A stretch of 64,000 nucleotides of DNA, taken from Candidula unifasciata. Lineage: Eukaryota; Mollusca; Gastropoda; Stylommatophora; Geomitridae. Below the pieces are notes generated by a model. That model worked only from the letters and a program-made list of their open reading frames with translations, made no database searches and was not told the DNA's origin. The DNA lies in assembly GCA_905116865.2 (NCBI GenBank), contig CAJHNH020006246.1, positions 170,001 through 234,000 of the forward strand, in the 5' to 3' direction. Each line of letters starts with the position of its first letter. Position 1 is the stretch's first letter. Shown piece by piece: positions 44,953 through 56,498 of this stretch. The position numbers and the translations under genes were made by a program.

Positions 44953-45562
44953 TCCATTTTTTTAAAAATAAATTTGTTTTAATTTTTGTCGCCCGTATGT
45001 ATTCCATGTTCCACTTCCACATGGAACAGTTTGTGCCATAAAACGTCTCACCCGCCTCATGTTACTCTGGTCGAAGATTCAACCGAAGTAACGCATTACA
45101 TAAGATGCTCATTATCTTCTGGAGTGTCTTTTTGTTTTGCTTGGCCTGTCATACTTTTAATCACACTTGAATCTGTCGCATGTCTTCCATGCAATTATAT
45201 AATTGGACGACCCCCCCCCCCCCAATAAATAGTCTGATTTCGTTGAGCGTTTTTCACTGCTTGTAATGTAACATTTTAGTGTGATTTCTTTTTCTTTAAA
45301 CTAAACCACTTCTCATCCCTGCTCCCCACCCCTTTTCACCGCCTCCTACTTCAATAGCCACCCCAGCCCCCTTTTCAAACTCCCAAATTAAAAAAAAAAA
45401 CAAATTTGTACACCCCCTCCTTTTCCCCGTCGTTACCACAATGCCTAAAAGCTGCAGAGCCTGTATGTTTTCAGCTATCAATGATGTGTCATCTGCATAA
45501 CATAGACTGTTTACATTTAGAGCTGCCAACTTGGATTTCTGGTCTATCTTTTAATCTCTTTC

Positions 45563-45564
<2 letters not shown>
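44953..45564. other. Unassigned sequence
   Basis: C-run at 45211-45223 and A-run at 45390-45400; no gene. Confidence 0.5.
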
Positions 45565-45641
<77 letters not shown>

Positions 45642-45708
45642 GGGTGGGGAAATATAGTGACAAATAACATTTAGAAGGAAATTCTGTGTGTGTGTGTGTG
45701 TGTGTGTT
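45565..45708. repeat. (GA)n, then (GT)n
   Basis: (GA)n at 45565-45638 and a separate (GT)n at 45686-45708. Confidence 0.95.
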
Positions 45709-45949
45709 TATTATTGCCCATTTTTTATTTTCTCCACCTTAACTGCTGCTGTTAGTTTCCATTATTTTTAATATTTTCTTGTAATCTGATACTTTTCTTT
45801 AAAAAATCAACTTAGTATTTCTAATTCCCATGTTGTTTTACTTGGCGATAAAGACTCTTGTCGACACGTTTGTCAATATGTCATTTCCTTCCCTCTTTGC
45901 GCTTTGTGGAGGCTAGACGCTGGCCTGTGCATCCGAAGTTCCTTGCTTC

Positions 45950-46080
45950 AAAACCACCTGGTGCCGGATTTTTTTTTCTCTCTCCATACATTACCTTGGC
46001 CTCCAGGTAACAGCCATAGGAAGTAAAGTCAGCCTGCACGATGTTGACCACATCACCAACTGATTGGTCTGTAAAAACAT
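45950..46080 (+). mobile_element. Family C repeat fragment
   Basis: CCTGGTGCCGGAT, then AGCCATAGGAAGTAAAGTCA, TGTTGACCACATCACCAACT and GATTGGTCTGTAAAAACATG match the family in plus orientation. Confidence 0.65.
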
Positions 46081-46245
46081 GTCTGTGCACCAGTTTGGAA
46101 ACCACTGGTGTAACTTGACACTCGACTTATGTTGTATAGGTGAGGTACTCGGGGCTCTTGAAATCAGTTGTTGGCGCTTGGTTGGGTCATCTGAAAGAGG
46201 TTTTCTGTTGTGGTCACCAGACACACAACATAGAAAGGGGAACAG

Positions 46246-46246
<1 letters not shown>

Positions 46247-46308
<62 letters not shown>
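46247..46308. repeat. (GA)n microsatellite
   Basis: About 30 GA units. Confidence 0.97.
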
Positions 46309-46310
<2 letters not shown>

Positions 46311-46905
46311 GCTTTGATTAGCGGTGCATAAAAATGTACACAATTTTCCTGGAGTTAAGGAATAGTTAGTAGGAGGAATGTTCCAGTTTACGAAACTGCG
46401 ACTTTTTTAATGACACCGTTAGCCTACTACAACAATAACAGGACGTAGCGTATTGTAAATATACTAGCATAACCATAGAATAATTAGAACTCTACTTCTC
46501 TGCAATAGAATTGTCCCCCTTGTGCCGCCATAGTTTAGGCCTATCCTCTTGAAATGATCATAAGAAAAAAAAAAGTGAGAACATGAATTGTTCGTCTGTG
46601 GTCCCGATTACACGATATACTCAACACAAATCATTCACATTTATTTATAATTGCTTTATTAAAGCATTACTTAACAAACAGTCATGCTAATCAATCAGAC
46701 AGTCTGTCTCTTCAATGAAGGTTTGTACTGTGAATCTCAACCAACGCACATAATCTCTCGCCTCGATTGAACAGTAAACTGTCAATGATATCTGTATTTT
46801 CCACTTTTTAGAGCGGTGTCCACAGAGAGGTATGCCTTAAGATTTAGGACTCCATGGCTAGGGCTGTAGCCACAGACTGTGAAGGTTCATCTTCATCTTG
46901 CAGTA
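46309..46905. other. Unassigned sequence, possible tRNA-like patch
   Basis: GGCTAGGGCTGTAGCCACAG, followed by TGTGAAGGTTCATC at 46858-46890, is spaced like a worn tRNA-derived head. No gene. Confidence 0.4.
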
Positions 46906-47070
46906 CAGTGGCTCTCAACCTTCCGCGACCCTTTAATGCAGTTCCCTCATATTGTGACGACCCACAAACTATTATTTTCCTTCATAACTTCAATGTGTTT
47001 TCCGATTGTCTTATTCGACTCATACGAAAGTTAGACCAAAAAGTCGCGACCCGCAGCTTGAGAACCTCTT
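46906..47070 (-). mobile_element. SPIN-like hAT element, deleted copy
   Basis: CAGTGGCTCTCAACCTTCCG, GACCCTTTAATGCAGTTCCC, GTGTTTTCCGATTGTCTTAT and GACCCGCAGCTTGAGAACCT follow the SPIN-like order on the opposite strand to 7320. The right tip has decayed (CTCTT for CGCTG). Flanking 8-mers TTGCAGTA and ATGTAGTC agree at 5 of 8. Confidence 0.8.
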
Positions 47071-47604
47071 ATGTAGTCCACATGGGTTTAGACTTTGGCC
47101 TCAACCTTCAGCAACCTTTTAGATTGCCAGGAGAAGTGAGTGCCCTGCTCTGTGTTACTCCTGCTAAAAGCACCCTAGAGGTGCCTATTTATCCCAGTGG
47201 ATACTCGTTCCCCATTGCTGCGTTGGCCTTCTCCAACTGTGAAGGTTAGGATTGCTCCCTCCACGAGAGCCCGAGTTGTGACCACTCGGCCAGCCGCTTT
47301 GTACACTATATGAGGTTTTTTTTTTTCAAATTCCAGGGGGATCGACCTCATTGCGTAGGAGGTTTTGTCCGCTATGGCTCAGTCTCTATCCGTAATACGG
47401 CTAGCCACCAGCCGAGAGTGTCGCCCCAAAGCACACATGGTCCGGTGACGATCCCGTCAGGGTCTCTCTGAAAATTGTACTGGTGAACCGAACGACCTGG
47501 TCGTGAAAGGAGCTCACGACTTTCATCGCGCTAGACAGACAGCTTGAACCACTTCATTAGGCTGTTCGTCAGCCACTCAGTTATTCTCCCAGCTCTATCG
47601 CTTG

Positions 47605-47610
<6 letters not shown>
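47071..47610. other. Unassigned sequence, possible tRNA-like patch
   Basis: The minus strand at 47297-47240 reads GCGGCTGGCCGAGTGGTCAC, like a tRNA-Ser A box, then decays. T-run at 47320-47328. No gene. Confidence 0.4.
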
Positions 47611-47680
<70 letters not shown>

Positions 47681-47770
47681 GTCTCTCTCTGTCTCTGTCT
47701 CTCTCTGTCTCTGTCTCTCTCTCTCTCGCTCTGTCTCTGTCTCTCTCGCTCTCTCTCGCTCTCTCTCTCG

Positions 47771-47801
<31 letters not shown>

Positions 47802-47807
47802 GCTCTC

Positions 47808-47874
<67 letters not shown>

Positions 47875-47880
47875 CGCTCG
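47611..47880. repeat. (CT)n array with GTCTCT interruptions, 270 bp
   Basis: Perfect CT ends flank a centre (47672-47820) in which TG or CG replaces CT at irregular steps of 6 to 14 bp. Confidence 0.97.
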
Positions 47881-48275
47881 CACTCACTCACCCCAACCAA
47901 TGATTCTTCGAACGAGTATTGTGTCTGTTGCGGCCGAAACAATGTCTATATTCCTTTCCAAAACTGTTTTCTGTTCTCCCCGGGACCTTCATTTTTTGTA
48001 TAGCTTTGTTACAATGAAATATGACATATTCTTCTGAATATTTACAGCCTCCAGGTAATATTTCAACGTTCCAATTGCTTATGTATTGTCCAACGTTGTG
48101 TCATACAGTTGTGTTAACTAGACCTGATCAGATTGTCATGCCCTTGTATATGTTTTATTTCCTGGCTCATAAAGTTCCTGTTTGGATGTGCGTTCAACGT
48201 TTAACCATGTAGCTCAAGTCAGTGTGTCGACAGATTACGCTGTTAGAAGCACTATCACACAGCGCTGCAGTGGTG
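47881..48275. other. Unassigned sequence
   Basis: No gene or repeat recognised. Confidence 0.5.
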
Positions 48276-48495
48276 CAGTGTTTTCCAAACTTTTCTAAGT
48301 CGCGGCGTTTTTTTACCCCCAATTAAAATTTTTTTCCAGGGCCCCTAGCCTAAGTAAAAGTATGACTATTCGTATGTAAGAGAGTAAAAAAAATAATAAT
48401 AAATTAAACTCGCGTATCTTCGAATATTTCGCTGCCCCCATGTGAAGATGTCGCGGCTTCCCGGGGCACCGCGGCGCACAGTTTGGGAATCACTG
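48276..48495 (-). mobile_element. hAT non-autonomous element, 220 bp
   Basis: CAGTGTTTTCCAAACTTTTC and CAGTTTGGGAATCACTG ends. The interior is shared with 62884-63090 (AAGTATGACTATTCGTATGT, TATCTTCGAATATTTCGC, GCGCACAGTTTGGGAATCAC). The target-site duplication is not clear. Confidence 0.8.
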
Positions 48496-48654
48496 TCCTA
48501 GTGGATGTTCTTCCATGAAGTTAGGCCTAGTTACTGCTCATGTATATAAACGTTTCAGGATGAGCCACAGATCTGAATTGCTAGCAGCGTTCTTCTTTTT
48601 TTTGGGGGGTGGGGGGTGTATGTGTTCAAAATGGTCTTGGTCCCTAGGTCGACC

Positions 48655-48775
48655 ATAGTCTTAAAATGGGTACCACGTAGAGCATAGGAAGTAAAGGCGG
48701 CCGTTGACCACATCACCCACTGAGCGCCGATCCGCCTATAAAATACAGATCGAACCTTGTATGTGCAACACTCGA
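48655..48775 (+). mobile_element. Family C repeat fragment
   Basis: AGGTCGACCATAGTCTTAAA, ATGGGTACCACGTAGAGCAT, AGGAAGTAAAGGCGGCCGTT and CACATCACCCACTGAGCGCC in plus orientation. Confidence 0.75.
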
Positions 48776-48843
48776 AAAGGCGCGGGAAATGGTCCTTGCT
48801 TGTTATAGGTGTGAGCGTCTTTTTTATGTTTATGGAGGTGATA

Positions 48844-48847
<4 letters not shown>

Positions 48848-48892
<45 letters not shown>
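48848..48892. repeat. (GA)n microsatellite
   Basis: About 22 GA units, with a G-run at 48903-48912. Confidence 0.97.
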
Positions 48893-48894
<2 letters not shown>

Positions 48895-49299
48895 GAAAAA
48901 AAGGGGGGGGGGGTTCTCTTTGATGGTTGTAGGAGGGTCGTTTCAGCATTAGAGGTTGGCTATGTATTCACAGTTGTCTTTGAGAATATTATGTGATTAG
49001 GTCCAGAACTCTTTCACGGTGCGACTCAAGTGTGTCGGAGAAAAGACCCAAAAATTGGCCGTTATCAAATCCGTTTTACTTACACGCACGAGTTTAGATC
49101 CGTTATTCCGTTTACTGTGTTCTGATATAACGCCAACGGGTAGTGTGTGATATTTATTAGTGGTAATGCTAGACGACTTAGCTGCGATCTGGCGGGAAAT
49201 ACTCAAATAGTACGCGCTACTTATGATATAAATAGTTAAGCGATTACTAATATTCAGTTATTATTGTGGCTAAACCCTGATACGGGCGCATGCTGTTGC

Positions 49300-49690
49300 C
49301 AGCCAGCGCATGACTGAACCGTTAGCTAGTAGAAAGTTCATTTTGACTGGCGAGTTCAGCTCGCATATCCTGGTCCTCATTGGCTGCGCCTGGGGAGAGA
49401 AAGCTTGCCTCATTTAGTGGTGTTTATATCTACTTGTGTTCAGCCTGCACTGTGTACAACTCGTGTCAGCCTTCGTGCGGATCTAGGCTCATTGGAATAT
49501 ACCAACGCCCGATTTCCTCTGTTAACATTGCTTGTTAAATGCGTTGTACCCATTCACGGGATAATGTTTTTAAATGTTATATTTTGTTATCGCTCAGGTG
49601 CGTAGTGTTTTAGTCAGACGTTATGTGTTGGACATACTTGACTGAAGTGCCCGCTGTCGTCAGCGTGTAGTTTTAGGTAACATTGCTGTC
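49300..49690 (+). promoter_or_regulatory. Possible promoter region
   Basis: This stretch is free of repeats and lies directly upstream of the CpG-rich candidate exon ending at 50315. CTCATTGGCTGCG at 49377-49389 carries an inverted CCAAT motif. No TATA box at a convincing place is seen. The call rests on position relative to the exon candidate and on sequence texture, so it is tentative. Confidence 0.3.
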
Positions 49691-50315
49691 AGCCGGGTCA
49701 TTCGATTAATTATCGACAGTACGTGTTCGTCTCGCTTGGCCTGGTGCGCGCATCACAGCCGCTCCAGTTGACGATTGCTCGCGGTATCCGCTGCTTCGTT
49801 TGAACACTGAGTGCGAAAACACCATTTTACACCGGCAGTGTTTTCGGGATATTGTCAACAGAACTCGCAGCTCATAGAACAGGTGATAGGCTCCGGCCAG
49901 CCTTATGTCTCCTCTCTTCGCCCGGCGCCCAGCCCCACGCCTCTGATCAACACTTATAATTCTTTTATCGGGGAAAAGTGGTGGACCTGCAAATATCGCC
50001 GCCAATAGCCGCTGCAGCAGCTACAGCCCGGATCACCATCAGTAGTGGTGCCATCAACCAGCAAGAAACACAATAGCAGGCAGCATCGGCAGCAGACGAC
50101 GACTACTCCTCCTTGCAGGCCAGCAGCAGCACTTGTTGAGGAGACGGCGAGAGGCTAATCGGCCGTCATTACAGCAGCCGTCTCGGTCTGCATTACAAGC
50201 ACCTCTCGCTTGCAGTTAACACCCGTCCACCATTGCGGTCCACTCGTACCGACGGCTGAGGATGCACCCCTATTATTATGTCCAGTACGTGCCTGTGTCT
50301 TTGAAACCAGACTTG
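49691..50315 (+). other. Candidate first exon (mostly 5' UTR) ending at a splice donor
   Basis: This is the most gene-like sequence in the window: no microsatellite or SINE, higher GC and CpG than its surroundings, and CAG-rich in its centre (50010-50140). It ends in TTG|GTAAGTTG with GT at 50316, close to the ideal donor. An ATG at 50262 with A at -3 opens 18 codons to the donor in phase 0 (MHPYYYVQYVPVSLKPDL); the other frame at 50210-50315 is also open but has no ATG start. Several upstream ATGs exist (for example near 49902), so start choice is uncertain. The 5' limit is arbitrary. No downstream exon was recognised in the remaining 13.7 kb, which would imply a long first intron. Confidence 0.45.
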
Positions 50316-50507
50316 GTAAGTTGTTTTTTTCCTTCTTTGATGACAGTGTCTTCGTGCGTGTGTGTGTATGTGCGCTCGTGAACGACATTATGTTTATGTA
50401 TGGATGTACATACAGTCTACATGTGCAGTGTAGGATAACTCACAAAACCTCTGATGGTTTAATTATATAGCATAATGACCATTTAATTTACGGTCTGTCT
50501 ACTTGTT

Positions 50508-50508
50508 C

Positions 50509-50560
<52 letters not shown>
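50508..50560. repeat. (CT)n microsatellite
   Basis: About 26 CT units, followed to 50848 by sequence with no recognised feature. Confidence 0.97.
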
Positions 50561-50562
<2 letters not shown>

Positions 50563-50848
50563 TTACCTTTGTCTCTGTTTCTACCTCTGTCTTAATACAC
50601 ACAACACGGCACATGGTTTGATTTGCGTGCACATTTGATATCTCTCTCCCACCCCATCCACCCTCCCCTTTCGCTTCTTCAACCGCTTTCCTCCTCCACA
50701 CATTGACATTTATTTTAAAGCTGTAATATTATAATTTTGTGTGTGCATTTTTTTGTGTTTTGTTAAAATAAAAATACACGTTTTAAATAAGATGTAATTT
50801 ATTAGTTACGTGAGTTAAATATCAATTGATAATGTGAAAGTGATCGAT

Positions 50849-51221
<373 letters not shown>

Positions 51222-51228
51222 GGGTGTG

Positions 51229-51525
51229 TGCTATATATATATATATATCTAGCTAGATATCGACTATAGATATACGTATATATATAGAGAGAGAAATATC
51301 TATATATATATATAGAAAGTTCAATGGGGAATCTCTACACAAACACATATAATATATACACACCAACACACAAATATATATATACACACACATATATATA
51401 CACACACATATATATACACACACATATATATACACACACACATATATATATATACACACACACATATATATATACACACACACATATATATATATATACA
51501 CACACACATATATATATACTCCAGA
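51229..51525. repeat. AT run and higher-order (CA)n-(TA)n repeat
   Basis: TATA-rich to 51315, then from 51355 to 51525 alternating ACACACAC and ATATATAT blocks with a spacing that grows from about 18 to 24 bp. Confidence 0.95.
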
Positions 51526-52149
51526 GAGGGAGATAGGAAGTTATTGTCCATTTAAATATTTCCACCACCACTAGTACAATGACTAGCACTGGAGCTGTTT
51601 ACGGTGTCAGAATTCGATTTGCCGAGGTTCAAGACAAATGACAATGGGTGTGCTTGTTATTTAGACGTTAACGTTGTCACAATCTGATTGGTTAAGACAT
51701 TTCTTTGCAAGACCTAATGAGTATTCGAAAGCGAATGGAGATTGCTTAGCTGTGTCTTATAGCTACTTATAATAGTACTCTGCATTGCTTGTGTGTATGT
51801 GCGCGCGCACGTGTGTGTATATGCTTATGAGAGTGTGTGCTCATGTATGTGCGCCCGTATCTATGTCTGTTTTAAGTGGTCCGTCAAATCAGAGAGTAAC
51901 TGGGTAATATAACGGACATAGCATTGACCATGTTAACTGCGAAAGGTCAAATGGATTGGCCACCCGACTAGAATGCCATGACACCGACCACCGTCGATAG
52001 CCACATTGAAGGTGTATAATGAGCACAGAGCAGTGTATGATTACGCAGATGTATCGACTGCATCATAAACAACCTTAAAGAAATGAAGACTAGCTTTTAA
52101 AATGCTATGGGTAGAGTACAGAGAAGATCCTAACACTTTTTCAAAACAC
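51526..52149. other. Unassigned sequence
   Basis: GTGTGCGCGCAC-like low complexity at 51790-51820; no gene. Confidence 0.5.
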
Positions 52150-52720
52150 TTTCTTGAAGTAAACGGATGGATTTATACTTCACCAGAATGTTTAGGAAGA
52201 GATATTATTAAATGACACTAAACCTAACATTGTTAATTCTAATGTCAAATCAGTACTGTTAATTGGAGCGGAAATACGATGGCGAACAACCAGGGCAGTT
52301 ACTAATAAAACTTCAACATTTATAAAACTGTTGCCTGCACGGACTAGATGAAATTAAATGGTACGATAGAATCATTAATATCAAGCTTCGGGAGAGAACT
52401 AAACAAGTTGTAATGGACCAAGAGATAAAGAAAAGACGCGGGCTTTGTATAAAACGCATGTTGAGAAAACATGATAATAGAATAACTAGAGTGTCTCTGC
52501 ACTGGAACCCACAGGGGCATCAAAGTTAAAAAAGAAAGGTAGGACTTGGGAAGAGCTGCATGCAATAGCGAAGGATAGAATGACTTGGCGTGAGTTGGTT
52601 GAATGTGTATGCTCCATTGGGGGCTAGAAAGGCAGAAGCCATTGATGAAGCTGAGAATGCTGAACTGTGCGAGGAGGTATTCAGTGCTGAGTTACTCAAC
52701 AAATCCACACTGCCAGTATT
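52150..52720 (+). pseudogene. Non-LTR retrotransposon reverse transcriptase, C-terminal remnant
   Basis: NVKSVLLIGAEIRWRTTRAV (52241 onward) matches the NVKSVLLYGAETWR thumb motif. Broken frames then hold QVVMDQEIKKRRGLCIK-like and MLRKHDNRITR-like text. From about 52530 GRTWEELHAIAKDRMTWREL and VECVCSIGG form the well-known C-terminus. Several frameshifts and stops lie between. The catalytic domain is absent. Confidence 0.88.
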
Positions 52721-52861
52721 CTTGACAGGTGACCTTTAGCATTGTATTATATCGTTTCCCCTGTCATCGCCTTCATGTTTGGTTGCACGTTTCTGTATAT
52801 AACAGAGACATATTGACAGAGCAACGTCTCCAACCGGGATCTATAGAGTTTGATGTTTTTC

Positions 52862-53015
52862 ATGTTGTTGTTGTTCTTCTTCTTCTTCTTCTTCTTCTAG
52901 AAAAATGGCACCAGCGATTTGTCTTGTATATTGATCATATCACCCACAGATTGGCTAAAAAAAATGTAGGGTTTGCACCATATACCAGATATGGACGTTT
53001 CTTGTTTTACGCCCT
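52862..53015 (+). mobile_element. Family C repeat fragment with (CTT)n
   Basis: A (CTT)n run at 52876-52898, then AGAAAAATGGCACCAGCGAT, GATCATATCACCCACAGATT and GGCTAAAAAAAATGTAGG follow the family C 3' half. Confidence 0.55.
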
Positions 53016-53029
53016 GTGCACGCTCTCTT

Positions 53030-53034
<5 letters not shown>

Positions 53035-53086
<52 letters not shown>

Positions 53087-53110
53087 CCTCTCTCTCTCTC
53101 CCCCCCCCTC
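53035..53110. repeat. (CT)n microsatellite
   Basis: About 25 CT units, then CCCT variants and a C-run. Confidence 0.96.
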
Positions 53111-54723
53111 CTGCTTCAACGTGCTTCCCTATTGGTTTATATAGCTGAAATCAACATTTCTGCGGCATTAATTCTTCCTAAACAGAATAGGCCAGAGTGA
53201 TTGGTTCAGTAGTCACGTCACGTACCATAAATCCAACCGACCCAGACAGACGGTTATTACTGGAACCGACTCTTTTGCCGCTGCTGCTTCAACCTTCGAG
53301 ACCCAGACATGCTCTCCAGCTGCCCGGGACAGATAGAATGGAATCGTTTTATGATTTCCATTTGAATCATTGCCCTTAGTCACCCTTCCACCTCCCCCCT
53401 ACGGGGGACATACACACAGCGGGGTTCCATTTTTACAGACGTTAGTATTTACTTTGGGCTATCGTAAGAGGCATAGAAATAACTCGACAGACTCGTTCAC
53501 GTTAAGAGAAGAGTTCTGCAGCAAATGCTTGGAATTTCAGGGTCATTGCTGCTGTTAGGCAATTTTATTTCTCAGATGCTCAGTTCTTAACATGTCTACA
53601 TTCGTGTCCTGTTTTGTTATTATTCCTATCATTGCATGATGGTCCATTTTTCTATGATTGTCTCAATACCTATAGCCTTGATATTCCATTTACTCGCACT
53701 GAACATCGATATTACCGACTATCGACCGGTCACAATCTTTCCCATCCACAATGTAATTGGGCGTAGATTTCTTTAGGGACACGATCATCTTCAGTTTTAA
53801 TTGTTCATGCGTCGTAAACCGTTGTTCCCATGGCGTACCACTGTTGCCGTATAGAGACGGAGGTTATTATGATTTTCACGTGGTCATTGTAGTTAGTTGT
53901 CACACTGTCGTGTACCTACTCTATTCTGTTGTACCTACTCTATTCTGTTTAATTCCTATACTTTTATGAGAGACAATCAATACCCTATACATTTATTTCT
54001 CAGTTGTGTGGTCTATAAAATGGCGCACCATTCATTAAATCCCCAGCACCAATGTGTAGTGATTTATGGCCTTTCCTGAGCCTTCCTTTGCGCCACCCTC
54101 CTGTCTCTTCTGTTAGTCAGCCGCCTCCCCTACACCTACCACCGCCTTTTCCACTCGGTGTGTAACGAAGGCATGTCAAACTGCATGCGGGTTCAGATAC
54201 AAGACAGTGTTATCTCAAGACACTACGACAACACGCCCGGTTTCTTAACAGCCGTGTAACAAGCGGCACATAATGACACCGACACAATTAAAGGTAATAA
54301 GCTGTGTGCAGTAGCGCCGGGTAGCAGTTTAAACAAGGCTTACCGAATCAATTCTGTTGTCGCGTCCTTGCACTGTACGGGTTAAGACTACGACTCCGTG
54401 TAAACAAAACTGCGTTCTGCCAGGCAACAAATTGTCATCCTGTACTTTCGTTTGTCTGGTGAAATCACCATTGCAGGTTGGCGTTGACAGGTCGAAGGGC
54501 CGTACCTTAGCCAGTTCGTGTGAAGTTATCAGGAATCTCGAGGTCATACTTTAGCGATTTAACCTGTATAGTCCGTTCAACAAATCATGCCCAGTTTTGA
54601 ATTTAAAACATTTGTAACGCGTTTGTTGTAAGTTTTTAAATGTCGCGCGCATAAAAATGATCTTGTAAGCATATAAAATCTAACTATCTAGTTTTCATTT
54701 TGCCTTTTCGTTTTTGTGCTTGC
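53111..54723. other. Unassigned unique sequence
   Basis: 1.6 kb with almost no repeat content. TGTACCTACTCTATTCTGTT occurs twice in tandem at 53911-53950. No exon could be called; intronic if the gene at 50.3 kb is real. Confidence 0.5.
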
Positions 54724-54724
54724 G

Positions 54725-54762
<38 letters not shown>

Positions 54763-54818
54763 GTTTGTATGTGTGTATATATATATATGTTTGTATGTGT
54801 GTGTATATATATATATAT

Positions 54819-54870
<52 letters not shown>
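54724..54870. repeat. (GT)n/(TA)n/(CA)n palindromic microsatellite
   Basis: GT, then TA with TGTTTGTATG breaks twice, then CA. The GT half and CA half are self-complementary, so the block can fold as a hairpin. Confidence 0.95.
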
Positions 54871-54872
<2 letters not shown>

Positions 54873-55269
54873 CAAATGATGAAAACATCAAATTGCACGC
54901 GTTCCACCCTCAGTTGGTCATCTCCAGCGTCCTGTGAGTTAGGGGGAACAAAGTTGTTCACTGTGTGCCAAAAGGCTGTCAAAATAATCACTATCAATCG
55001 CTGCCGATGTGAATTGATTTCCAAACAATATCCACGCCTGCGTCAATTGCTGTATATTGTATTTTAGGGGTATGCAAATTTTTAGCTAAAGATAAAAGAC
55101 ATACTTGGAGCTACCAACTGGAGACAGAAAAAAAAGGGGGGAAGGGGAGATGGATGAATGAATGGGAATCTGATAGCTGCCCCAGTGAACCTAAATGGTT
55201 CGGAATGTTGAAGATGAACTTTAAATAAGTTGCTTTGAGAGGGGGGTGTGGGTGGGGGGGGGGGGGTGT

Positions 55270-55307
<38 letters not shown>

Positions 55308-56095
55308 CTGCGTCACTGCAGGTCTTCCCTAGAAAATATGGTCAAAATTTAAGACAGTGACCCTTTAACAAGCTCAGTGTTTAAATGAAAGTAAACAAAC
55401 ATTCATAAGACGTTAGTTGCTTGTGCGTTATATGTCTTTTCAGACGACTTTAGCATTTGTTGGCAGTTTTTAACTAGGCAGTTTTATGCTCGGAAGTTTT
55501 GCCGTTGCATTTGATCGCCTATACCATTGTACCAACGTGAAGCGATCCAATGCCCTATCGCTGGCAGCTGAATTTATCACTGTGATACGGAATTATAACG
55601 CGCTCATAACCCTTAATCCATAGCAGTCGACTGTGTATGTTTACTCAAATTTCGCTTGTTTTATCCTAATGCAAAGTGGAAAGCATATTTTGTTCGCCAT
55701 TAATTATTTGTAAATCTTTCTTTCTTTCTGAGACCATTCTCTGTCATGTGGCTGAATCTCATTTTGTTCAAACTCTAGTATCCTGCTACTTCAATTATAC
55801 TGTGTATTTTTTTTTTTTTTTTTTGGGTGTGTGGAAATATTCTGGTATTGTTTTTTTCTACTAGAATTACTTTTTGAAATGAGCATAAATACTGATTACA
55901 TACCTTCGTAACTAAGTTCTGTTTTCCCTAGGTTTACAGTATTCGCGTGTGACATGCACTGTGTCCTTGGCTGTTGTGGTTTCTTACAGTATCTGATCTA
56001 TTGAAATTTGAGTTTATCCCATGATTGCCCTGTTCTAGTACTCAGCGTCAAGATGTATTATAATGACGGCTCTATTGCTTTTAATACCTGGAGAA
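54871..56095. other. Unassigned sequence with a 68-bp G-rich run
   Basis: 55240-55307 is almost pure G (last 35 uninterrupted). T-run at 55808-55824. No gene. Confidence 0.6.
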
Positions 56096-56215
56096 TGTGG
56101 TGAACAAAAACTCAAGTTGTGGAAGAAGACCAGAGTCCATACATGGACGAACAGCCATGACTTTACGCCGGTGTTCACAACCATTGAAGACGTAAAAGGG
56201 ATAAGACGAAGCAGA
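56096..56215 (-). mobile_element. Family B repeat, 5' fragment
   Basis: GAAGAAGACCAGAGTCCATA, TGGACGAACAGCCATGACTT and ACGCCGGTGTTCACAACC are the complement of the family B 5' part. Confidence 0.65.
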
Positions 56216-56298
56216 TATGAACATTACATTTGGTAAATTCCAGAAGAGTGAAGAAAGAAATGTTCGTGCCATTGTTGGAATGAAGTTGTATGACTTAG

Positions 56299-56498
56299 GT
56301 TAGTTGCGTATCCTTTACAGGACGTTGCAGAACCAACCTCATCAGCCCCTGGCTGTTGTGTGGTTTCTCTAGGCAAATTTACGTCCATTAGTTTGCCATT
56401 GCTTACTGGACGGTCGGCCCCGGATACCACTGTCGAAACCAAGGCAAGACGTCTGGCTCGCAGTTGGAATGAACCCGGCACCCCGGCATTACGAAAAA
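56299..56498 (-). mobile_element. Family A SINE inserted in older sequence
   Basis: GTTAGTTGCGTATCCTTTAC through GCCCCTGGCTGTTGTGTGG to GAACCCGGCACCCCGGCATT. GACTTAG flanks it at 56292-56298 and 56499-56505, a target-site duplication. It is 5'-truncated within the tRNA head. Confidence 0.9.

Noticed and set aside
46854..47249. 131-codon plus-strand frame as a gene
   Set aside because: It runs through the SPIN-like element and its flanks; the frame is incidental.
47240..47297. A functional tRNA-Ser gene
   Set aside because: Only an A-box-like start is present; no consistent acceptor, anticodon and T arms could be folded.
47531..48003. Ser/Leu and Arg/Glu repeat frames
   Set aside because: Translation of the (CT)n array.
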